Of a DNA stretch of 15,064 nt, positions 8,453-14,973 are shown piece after piece. How positions within the stretch are numbered: the first letter of the stretch is position 1; each line of letters opens with the position of its first letter. The translations under genes and the position numbers were made by a program. Source of the DNA: an uncultured Spongiibacteraceae bacterium (GTDB lineage Bacteria > Pseudomonadota > Gammaproteobacteria > Pseudomonadales > Dasaniaceae); assembly GCA_937969395.1 (NCBI GenBank), contig CALBVI010000408.1, positions 1 to 15,064 of the forward strand, in the 5' to 3' direction. A model generated the notes under the pieces. That model worked only from the letters and a program-made list of their open reading frames with translations. It ran no database searches and had not been told where the DNA came from.

Positions 8453-9301
8453 CTAGATTACAAACCGCTTTAGACTGCTTGGCAACCAACTCCAGCGCTG
8501 TTGAATTTGATGGTTTTTCTTCTTAAAAGTATTCAGCTGAATATCAAAATCTGGAATCTCAGCAATCTGCTTATCCATCAATTGATTAGCATACTCATAA
8601 AGTTTTATATCTAATTGATTATATGCCTTAATGGCAGCGATATCAGACTCACTGATTTCACTTGTTGTTTTTCTTATTTTAGAAATATTCTCGCGGATAT
8701 AATGCGGACTTCTTTCCCATTCTAATAGTTTTGCCAATAACAACACCGACTCATCAAACCGTTCAGTAAGCCCTACCCATATAAACTTATCTTCGATATG
8801 TTTTTTTACATTTTCAAACAAAGCTTCATTACAAGCATTAAACGCATACTCATCTAAATCGCCATTTAAAAATCGACATTGGCCATTATTCATTCCGACC
8901 GATATGCCACTACTAACAAAATCGGCGATAGTCATTCCACCACCATGAACTTGTTTATGCAGCGGATTATGCGCATTCTTTTTAATATAATAATATTGTG
9001 ATATAACCCGCTCTACAGGGCTTCTTAGCACGGTGATATAACGACTATCTCCCGGCAAGTGCCTGTGCATGCCGTAGGGCATATGCCCTTTCAACAAACA
9101 AATATTTTCTTTTTGCTCATTGGGCTTACTCATAAAACCAGCGATCTCTGGTTCAGAGTAACGCGAACCAAATAGATTTTGGATTCCCGATTGAGGGTAC
9201 CGCGCATTCAGCATCACATGAAAAGTACTACCGGCGGTTTTAGGAATATGTATAAATATTAACTTTTCTTTCATCTTAACAAACTCACTCATTTTACCCA
9301 T
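8453..9301 (-). CDS. Sulfotransferase (Sulfotransfer_2 / heparan 2-O-type)
   Basis: 282-residue predicted PAPS-dependent carbohydrate sulfotransferase. LIFIHIPKTAGSTFHVML (14-31) is the phosphosulfate loop in its most classical IPKTAGST form. KGHMPYGMHRHLPG (71-84) contains a GH pair, as in the glycosaminoglycan 2-O-sulfotransferase group where a His acts as base; H73 is the candidate. YITVLRSPVERVISQYYYI (88-106) is the 3'-phosphate element, with R93 and S101. The GMNNGQCRFLNG segment after about residue 135 is also typical of bacterial members. The ATG at 9301 is used; in-frame ATGs at codons 4 and 10 are possible starts. It lies between a GT2 gene and a GT4 gene on the same strand. Of the five sulfotransferases, this one has the clearest family assignment. 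Confidence 0.9.
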   Translation of the reverse strand: MGKMSEFVKMKEKLIFIHIPKTAGSTFHVMLNARYPQSGIQNLFGSRYSEPEIAGFMSKPNEQKENICLLKGHMPYGMHRHLPGDSRYITVLRSPVERVISQYYYIKKNAHNPLHKQVHGGGMTIADFVSSGISVGMNNGQCRFLNGDLDEYAFNACNEALFENVKKHIEDKFIWVGLTERFDESVLLLAKLLEWERSPHYIRENISKIRKTTSEISESDIAAIKAYNQLDIKLYEYANQLMDKQIAEIPDFDIQLNTFKKKNHQIQQRWSWLPSSLKRFVI

Positions 9302-9338
9302 TTATAACCATCTAAATACAATAAAAAAACACAAACAA

Positions 9339-10304
9339 TTATCGTCGAGAATATTTTTTTATATTTGAATTTGACACCGACTTTTTAAATGATCTAAAAC
9401 TACCAAGCACTCGACCGCATATATACATAACATCAATAAGGTATGCTTTAATAAATAGCTCAACTGTTATTTTTTTAATTTTAAATCGTTTCCATCGTTT
9501 CATAGTCAAAACAAACGGACAAAAAACAATGAGACCCAAGCCTAAAATAGAAAGCCTAGTATCAAACATAAAACCAATAACCGAAAGTAACACACCCAAC
9601 AAGAACACATGAGTGAGCAAAAAAATACTATCTGTTAGCACTTGAGGAAATTTCTGATAATAGTCTTCAGCAAACCACATCTGACGCTTTATAAATGATT
9701 GCAGGGTGTTAGGGTAGCCCAAATGAATAACACTCAACTCACCCAGCATGTCAACTTTATAATCGTTAGCTATCAAACGATCCGTTAAATCAGTATCTTC
9801 ACCAGCACTTAGGTTTTCATCAAAACCACCGATTGCGCTAAAAGCAGACTTATCACTAAAGATACAACCTCCAACCAAAGTCTTTTGATAAACATGCTCT
9901 TTTGACGAGCTTAGTAGCCAGCCACTTTCAATCCAAGACGGGTTATCACGCAATAGATACAAACCACCAACGACATCCCTACCCTCTGATAATTTAGTAA
10001 CACCTAACTGAATCCATCCTTTTTCTATCACACAATCAGAATCTAAAAAAACTAGCACATCGCCCTTGGCATGTTCCGCCCCATAATTTCTCACACCACC
10101 AACATTTACATCTTTTTTTATCAGCACTTCCACATCATTAAAAGTCGCTGCAATATTGAGAGTATTATCAGTCGAGCCATTATCAACTAAAATAATTTGT
10201 AACTTTTCTTTGGGGTAATCAACGTTAACCACTGACGTCAAGCAGGCGGCCAGATACTGCTCTTCATTAAAAACAGGAATAACAATTGTTACGACGGGCT
10301 GCAT
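9339..10304 (-). CDS. GT2 family glycosyltransferase with C-terminal membrane segments
   Basis: Inverting GT-A glycosyltransferase of 321 residues from this start. VVTIVIPVFNEEQYLAACL (4-22) opens the fold. LVDNGSTDNT (39-48) holds the nucleotide-binding Asp, FLDSD (86-90) is the DxD metal site, and GGFDENLSAGEDTDL (159-173) contains the probable catalytic acidic pair. KRQMWFAEDY (206-215) takes the place of the RxxRW-type motif. Hydrophobic blocks at about 224-246, 251-267 and 283-300 would anchor it in the inner membrane, and the C-terminus is strongly basic. TTG (10313) and ATG (10310) in frame are possible earlier starts. ATG 10304 is preferred because the only GAG-type ribosome binding site lies 9 bases upstream of it and the domain starts at once. 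It is the second gene of the minus-strand run that begins with the CapK-like gene. Confidence 0.9.
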   Translation of the reverse strand: MQPVVTIVIPVFNEEQYLAACLTSVVNVDYPKEKLQIILVDNGSTDNTLNIAATFNDVEVLIKKDVNVGGVRNYGAEHAKGDVLVFLDSDCVIEKGWIQLGVTKLSEGRDVVGGLYLLRDNPSWIESGWLLSSSKEHVYQKTLVGGCIFSDKSAFSAIGGFDENLSAGEDTDLTDRLIANDYKVDMLGELSVIHLGYPNTLQSFIKRQMWFAEDYYQKFPQVLTDSIFLLTHVFLLGVLLSVIGFMFDTRLSILGLGLIVFCPFVLTMKRWKRFKIKKITVELFIKAYLIDVMYICGRVLGSFRSFKKSVSNSNIKKYSRR

Positions 10305-10351
10305 AAACATCAACTCATTTAAATTATAGTTTTCTTATTATTGAAAGTACT

Positions 10352-11677
10352 TCAATTAACATTACTTTTAATAACTCTCATTTTTCCTGATTTCTCTCGA
10401 GGTATTGACTCCAAAAGATGAAACTTAGTTGTGATATCTGACGACAAATTCACTCGCAGCTCTGCAGTAATTTCTCCAGCAATCTGCTCAGACCACTCAC
10501 CTTGAGGTACCACATTTATAACAAAATGACTTTGTGTTTCTTGTATAACTTGAAACTGTTTAAAAATCGGCCCCTGCTGCTGTATGCTTTCAAAAATATA
10601 CATGACAGACTCAGGGTGCAATTGACGCCCATCCGACAACGTAATCATATCGTACGCTCTGCCATGTATGCCTTTCAATGACGGTAATTTAACACCACAC
10701 CCACACGGCTCGTAATCTATTGTAGCGAAATCACCTAAGCGATACCTTATCAATGGATTAGCGTAATTAAACAAATCTGTTACTACAACTTCACCGCTGT
10801 CACCTTCTCCATCCAGCTCTACGATCAGATTGTCAGCCATTATGTGCATACTGCCATGGCCACATTCGTGAGCTACAGACCCTACTTCACCGCAGCCATA
10901 TTCATTAAAAACATTAACACCAAAAGACTTCGATATTCTGTCACGCGCTAATGGTGTCAGTACTTCTGATGTCGTAATAACTGAAACCAAACTCGGTAGT
11001 GATAATTTATTTTCAATGATATAAACAGCAAAAGCTTCTATGACGCTAACGTAACCGTATAAATATTTTGGTCCTTTAACAGATAACAATTCATAGTATC
11101 TGCGAAAACTATCATCAGATAAATTAAACGCAGAAACCCTTACCCTGTTGGATAAAAAATCTATTAATTTAGCTTTTTTCTTGTCTTTACTACCATGTGG
11201 AATTCCCCAGAATCTAGCTTGCATATCACCAATACTAACACCGGCCCACTCATAAGCCCTCCATGTGGCAGCTCTTTCTCGAGCCAACGCACCGGGGTTC
11301 TTATATAGTTTTACAGGCTCCCCTGTTGAGCCACCAGTAGTTTTCGTAGATGACCAATGGCGTTTATAGGTTGCTATAGTTTCTTTATTTTCTATCAGTT
11401 GTTGTTTTGTCAAATAGGGAAATGACTTTAGGCTCTCAATTATCGTTTTACCCTGATCTAAAGCTTTTAAAGACTCTTTTGCATAATTTTTATAATATGA
11501 AGAGTAGCTCGCAGTATGTAGTAGCAACTTTCTTAATTGTGCACGCTGGTACTGCTCCAAACTTTTCGGATCATCAAATTGACGCTTACGATATTGTTCT
11601 AAATAGCAAGAAACGAACTCGCCCTTCAGCATTGTTACGGGGTAATACACAAAATACTTCGATAAAAAACTATTCAT
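10352..11677 (-). CDS. CapK/PaaK-like adenylate-forming enzyme
   Basis: 441-residue member of the phenylacetate-CoA ligase/coenzyme F390 synthetase-like ANL group, whose CapK relatives occur in capsule clusters. It should activate a carboxylic acid as an acyl-adenylate, perhaps for transfer to CoA or to a sugar amine. TKTTGGSTGEPVKLY (111-125) is the phosphate-binding loop, and NEYGCGEVG (258-266) the adenine-binding segment. NPLIRYRLGD (307-316) carries the ribose-binding Asp, and GRAYD (339-343) is the hinge. SGKMR (430-434) contains the probable C-terminal catalytic Lys. C272 and the C325/C327 pair resemble the metal-binding cysteines of PaaK relatives. The ATG at 11677, with GGAAAA about 7-10 bases upstream, is chosen over an in-frame TTG at 11701, which lies inside a terminator hairpin. 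No acyltransferase or carrier protein is seen nearby, so the substrate is unknown. Confidence 0.87.
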   Translation of the reverse strand: MNSFLSKYFVYYPVTMLKGEFVSCYLEQYRKRQFDDPKSLEQYQRAQLRKLLLHTASYSSYYKNYAKESLKALDQGKTIIESLKSFPYLTKQQLIENKETIATYKRHWSSTKTTGGSTGEPVKLYKNPGALARERAATWRAYEWAGVSIGDMQARFWGIPHGSKDKKKAKLIDFLSNRVRVSAFNLSDDSFRRYYELLSVKGPKYLYGYVSVIEAFAVYIIENKLSLPSLVSVITTSEVLTPLARDRISKSFGVNVFNEYGCGEVGSVAHECGHGSMHIMADNLIVELDGEGDSGEVVVTDLFNYANPLIRYRLGDFATIDYEPCGCGVKLPSLKGIHGRAYDMITLSDGRQLHPESVMYIFESIQQQGPIFKQFQVIQETQSHFVINVVPQGEWSEQIAGEITAELRVNLSSDITTKFHLLESIPREKSGKMRVIKSNVN

Positions 11678-11694
11678 TAGCTTATTTTCCAGAA

Positions 11695-11739
11695 CAAACA
11701 AATAAGCCCGCTTATCAACTAAGCGGGCTTATTTGTTTG
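11695..11739 (-). terminator. Strong rho-independent terminator hairpin
   Basis: A perfect 20-base-pair inverted repeat (arms 11695-11714 and 11720-11739) surrounds a 5-base loop. The core is TAAGCGGGCTTA-like, with an AT-rich base. On the minus strand the second arm ends in a T-rich run (CTTATTTGTTTGTTC), as expected for intrinsic termination. It begins 16 bases after the stop of the secreted-protein gene and ends 17 bases before the start of the CapK-like gene. Because of its symmetry it could also work on the + strand. Confidence 0.85.
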
Positions 11740-11754
11740 CATTACACTTTTAAA

Positions 11755-12912
11755 CTACTGGAAAATTACTAAGCCAGTAGGAGGTGCAGGGCGAGGATCA
11801 TCCTCTGGCCCAGTATAACTATCCGCATAGACAATGCTATCAAAATAAATATAACCAGACACATCATTGTTATGCTGAAAATTACCATTAAATGAGATAT
11901 CTACAATACTGCCTATAGTTATATTCGTTTGTTCCTCAACAGGGGATGCATCAAAACTATCTGCAGGACTTACGTAAAGTTTATAGTTACCGTCAGCTGC
12001 CGAATCTGAGCTTTCTCTTGTCCACACCTCTTCAAAGTAGAACCACTGATCTTTTTCAAGATAATACTTTGGTGTTGACTTGCCTCCAGGCAAAGACAGC
12101 TCTAACTGCAAGTTCCGCTGAACCGATAGTTTTAGTGTCGTTGAATAAGTAGAGGATCCTTCTTTCTTAAAATGAGCATAACCCAGCTTTAACGTTGTCC
12201 CTGGTAGAGTAGTTTCAGACGGTATATAAATATAAAAACGTCGAGAAAGCGTCTCGCCGTAATCAAAGTCAGAAGCACTCACGCCCTTTAAATAATTTAT
12301 TGCTTTATTACAATCTGAGCGTCGGTTTATGTTATTCCCAACAATCCCATTAACATCACACTGGTAAGGTATTTTAATTGAATCGCCAACGTTTATTTCA
12401 CTTTCAGAAAACAAAGATTCCGCTAAAAACGATAACTTATCAAAACAAACCTCACTTGATGATGAGCTAGTAACATCCCAGCGACTAAATGCATTACTCT
12501 GATTAAAGATAGACGAAGCCCACGTACCGCCAGCTATCGATACGCAACTGTTCGCAATCTCAGCCTGAGTAATTTCAATCTCTTCAGACCCACACTGATT
12601 ACACCAATTGTTTCGACCTGCAAAATTTAACCGCCAAGAATACGCACCTGTATACGACCTATCATTAGAAATGCTGTACATATCATCAGGCCCAAACATC
12701 ATGGACGTGCTGATTGCATCAGGATTACTTTCAGATATAGGCTCAGGCCAAGACCATACAGGGCTCGGGTCAGTATTAATTTCACCCGATTCAAAATCCT
12801 GCTCAAAAAAGACTTCGGCCATGCTGCTAGAAACAACGCCGGCAAACACGATCCCAGCAAGCATATTCCTTGTTATAGAATGACTCCAACGCTTACCTAA
12901 TAAATACCCCAT
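11755..12912 (-). CDS. Secreted protein, possible jelly-roll/heparin-lyase-like fold
   Basis: 385-residue exported protein of uncertain function. The N-terminus has a basic region (GKRWSHSITR), a hydrophobic core (MLAGIVFAGVV) and an SSSMA/EVFF signal-peptidase-I-like site near residue 31. The mature part has six cysteines, which could form three disulfides, and is rich in Ser, Asp and aromatic residues in strand-like spacing. FFEQDFESGE at its start, then QWFYFEEVWTR, DGNYKLYVSP and SGYIYFDSIVYAD near the end, resemble the layout of concanavalin-like beta-sandwich polysaccharide lyases. I cannot name a catalytic residue, so binding or lyase activity is only inferred. It ends in PAPPTGLVIFQ, like the first strand of a lost further domain. 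The ATG at 12912 is chosen for its strong GAGG site 6 bases upstream; GTG 12933 and ATG 12924 are also open. It is followed by a terminator. Confidence 0.75.
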   Translation of the reverse strand: MGYLLGKRWSHSITRNMLAGIVFAGVVSSSMAEVFFEQDFESGEINTDPSPVWSWPEPISESNPDAISTSMMFGPDDMYSISNDRSYTGAYSWRLNFAGRNNWCNQCGSEEIEITQAEIANSCVSIAGGTWASSIFNQSNAFSRWDVTSSSSSEVCFDKLSFLAESLFSESEINVGDSIKIPYQCDVNGIVGNNINRRSDCNKAINYLKGVSASDFDYGETLSRRFYIYIPSETTLPGTTLKLGYAHFKKEGSSTYSTTLKLSVQRNLQLELSLPGGKSTPKYYLEKDQWFYFEEVWTRESSDSAADGNYKLYVSPADSFDASPVEEQTNITIGSIVDISFNGNFQHNNDVSGYIYFDSIVYADSYTGPEDDPRPAPPTGLVIFQ

Positions 12913-12940
12913 AACACACCTCATAATTAGCACTAGACTG

Positions 12941-12969
12941 AATATAATGAACCATTAACGCTAAATCCA
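12941..12969 (-). promoter_or_regulatory. Weak candidate promoter for the secreted-protein gene
   Basis: On the minus strand TGGATT (3 of 6 to -35) and TATATT (5 of 6 to -10) are 17 bases apart, giving a leader of roughly 25 bases before ATG 12912. The 190-base gap at 12913-13102 is the largest between co-directional genes here, so an independent promoter is reasonable. The -35 match is poor. Confidence 0.22.
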
Positions 12970-13102
12970 GACTTGTTTCACTCTACCACTCTAAATGCGA
13001 ACCACCTCTCTGCTACAGGGTGCTATACATCCAATTTCATATAGAATTTATACGTGTATACCCTAACCTCAAACAGTAATAGCTAAAACTAAACAAACGT
13101 AA

Positions 13103-14389
13103 TTATGCTTTTTTAACTGCCTGAACGGTTGTATTTAATAACGCGCAACACAATGCCAGATGTATCCACATATAAGGGTAATAAACAATAGATACAAACT
13201 GACCCGCAATGAGGAAACCTAAAAAACCAACCGCCAGGCCTTTACTGATGGGAATACGCCAATCTTCTTGTAACCCCTGCTTAATCAGCCTTTGCCGCAC
13301 TAATGACGGTATTTTGAAACCTTGCCATATCAATAGCAAGTATATAAACAAGCCCAAAAAGCCAAGATCAGCCCCTACTTGCACAAAAATATTATGCGCT
13401 AACTCCGCGGATTCATACAATAAATCCTGCGGGTAGTAATGATTATAATAAGTAGGGAAGTTAAAATACCCCACCCCTAGCAACGGGTATTCCAACATCA
13501 TATCAAAGCCATGCTCCCAATATAATAAACGCTGCTCCGAGGTTCTATCGTCACCAGCGCTTTGAAAGCGCTCTAACTGCTCAGCAGGCAAAGCCACATA
13601 AAGTAGCCCGACAAAAGCAGTCACCAAAAACAATGACCTCATTGATACCTTGCCATGTAAAAATACAAAATACCCTTGCACTAATAAAGCCAATTGCGCA
13701 CCGCGCGAGCTTGCAGCCATAACTGTCATAGCTGCAGTTATTGGAAATAGCCTCACCATCCATAACCGCCAACCACTAATATATTTTTTTGCCACCTCAT
13801 AAAAATAATAGGAGACACCAAAAAAAACACACATCTGTGCTGCCAGCTCACCGGAATTGGTAAAAAACCCTGGAGGCCCCCGTATACCCCAACTTGTGAA
13901 TGCGAATCCTCGCATAGCCCAGGTTTTAGCACCGAATAACGACAATTTAAATGACGCTAATAGGAAGATAAGCAGGAAGATTAAGAAGCGCTTTTCATTG
14001 GTAACAATGACTTGTATCAGATAAAAAATAATCAGCCAGAGATAAAAATTACTTAACAATTTGTATGATATTTGGCTGTTAAAAGCCGCCATACTGGACA
14101 AAACAATAACGATATAATACAACACCATTAAATAATTTGATGGTGTTGTTATTCTTCCGCCAAATTTACCCTCTGCTGCCCAAAACATGGCAGACAAAAC
14201 GATAGTAAGTTGAGTCCACGGTAAAAAATCAAGCCCTGAAATAATTGACTGCGGCCGCACATATTCACAAAAGAAATAGCCACAAATAAAAAAAAAGGCG
14301 AGACCTTCCGCCCTAAATGCTGACCACAACGTACCAAACTCAAGCTTAAATAATGACTCGATTGATATATTTTTATCGGAGTTGCTCAA
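13103..14389 (-). CDS. O-antigen ligase/Wzy polymerase-like membrane protein
   Basis: 428-residue polytopic inner-membrane protein of the O-antigen ligase (Wzy_C) superfamily. It would polymerise repeat units or ligate glycan to an acceptor in the periplasm. Hydrophobic helices run through most of its length. SSRGAQLALL (227-236) gives the conserved Arg of this superfamily. SEQRLLYWEHGFDMMLEYPLLGVGYFNF (from 284) leads into the large periplasmic loop, and ELAHNIFVQVGADLGFLGL (329-347) holds the conserved His. The predicted start is TTG at 14389, backed by a strong AAGGGGG site upstream and a 17-base overlap with the phosphatase gene, which points to translational coupling. Polymerase and ligase cannot be separated from sequence. 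As the only such protein visible, with a flippase in the same cluster, Wzy is the simpler reading. Confidence 0.87.
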   Translation of the reverse strand: MSNSDKNISIESLFKLEFGTLWSAFRAEGLAFFFICGYFFCEYVRPQSIISGLDFLPWTQLTIVLSAMFWAAEGKFGGRITTPSNYLMVLYYIVIVLSSMAAFNSQISYKLLSNFYLWLIIFYLIQVIVTNEKRFLIFLLIFLLASFKLSLFGAKTWAMRGFAFTSWGIRGPPGFFTNSGELAAQMCVFFGVSYYFYEVAKKYISGWRLWMVRLFPITAAMTVMAASSRGAQLALLVQGYFVFLHGKVSMRSLFLVTAFVGLLYVALPAEQLERFQSAGDDRTSEQRLLYWEHGFDMMLEYPLLGVGYFNFPTYYNHYYPQDLLYESAELAHNIFVQVGADLGFLGLFIYLLLIWQGFKIPSLVRQRLIKQGLQEDWRIPISKGLAVGFLGFLIAGQFVSIVYYPYMWIHLALCCALLNTTVQAVKKA

Positions 14390-14927
14390 CCAGCCCCCTT
14401 ACCGCACCGAGAATTTTATTACCACAAATTGAGAAATGCTCATCAATAGCAGAATAAGGGTCATGGATGTAGGCACTTTTGTTGTTATTGCTCCACAGCC
14501 CAGCCAAGGTGACTTGCGCTTTTTGGGCGTTATGTTTTTTTATACCATCTAAATGCGCCGGCTCCATAGCAACCAATAAATCATCATGATTAAATACAAC
14601 ATCTTTTATATTGGTTGTTTTGTGAACAGTTAAATCTAAACCTAGATCAGCAGCAAAAGCTATAGCTCGTTTATCCGCGGGGTCATTACCTCTACACGCT
14701 AAACCACAAGAAATCGTATTAGCGCCTAACTGCCGAGCATAATATTCTGCCAGTGAGCTTCTGCAAATATTACCATGGCAAAGAAATACAATACGGTTTA
14801 CTCTAGCCCAATCAATTTTTTTGCATTGCGCATATTGCCCCAAGCGATAAAACACTTTGTATTTTATAAAATTATAAAGTCCCCGATTGGAGCCATAATG
14901 CAATTTGATATTTTTTTTTAACAACAC
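14373..14927 (-). CDS. Low-molecular-weight protein tyrosine phosphatase, Wzb-like
   Basis: 184-residue cytoplasmic phosphatase. The active-site loop is FLCHGNICRSS (48-58), the CX5R(S) signature with nucleophile C50 and R56. The general acid is in IHDPYSA (D156). These residues are all present, so the enzyme should be active. In polysaccharide clusters such enzymes dephosphorylate a Wzc-type tyrosine kinase and tune polymer length or export; no kinase lies in this window, so the partner is inferred. It carries about 45 residues before the domain start (KKNIKLHYGSNRGLYNF and on), where typical Wzb proteins begin only a few residues before the loop. The start is GTG at 14927, with a GTGAG sequence 5-6 bases upstream; TTG at the next codon is an alternative. 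It overlaps the polymerase/ligase gene and probably leads its transcript. Confidence 0.9.
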   Translation of the reverse strand: MLLKKNIKLHYGSNRGLYNFIKYKVFYRLGQYAQCKKIDWARVNRIVFLCHGNICRSSLAEYYARQLGANTISCGLACRGNDPADKRAIAFAADLGLDLTVHKTTNIKDVVFNHDDLLVAMEPAHLDGIKKHNAQKAQVTLAGLWSNNNKSAYIHDPYSAIDEHFSICGNKILGAVRGLVEQLR

Positions 14928-14973
14928 TTACACTCACTTATTTCAATTAATTACCAGCCGCCTCAATACAACT

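Noticed and set aside
11407..11772. 121-codon open frame on the + strand, antisense to the CapK-like gene
   Set aside because: It lies opposite well-supported coding sequence, its 3' part runs through the terminator hairpin, and its translation shows no recognisable motif.
13049..13060. TATAC-N2-GTATA inverted repeat in the gap between the polymerase-like and secreted-protein genes
   Set aside because: The arms are only five AT-rich bases with no second copy nearby, so an operator cannot be claimed.
14911..14919. Run of nine T (A on the minus strand) near the phosphatase start
   Set aside because: It encodes Lys codons at the N-terminus and has no preceding hairpin; it might be prone to slippage, but the frame is intact.
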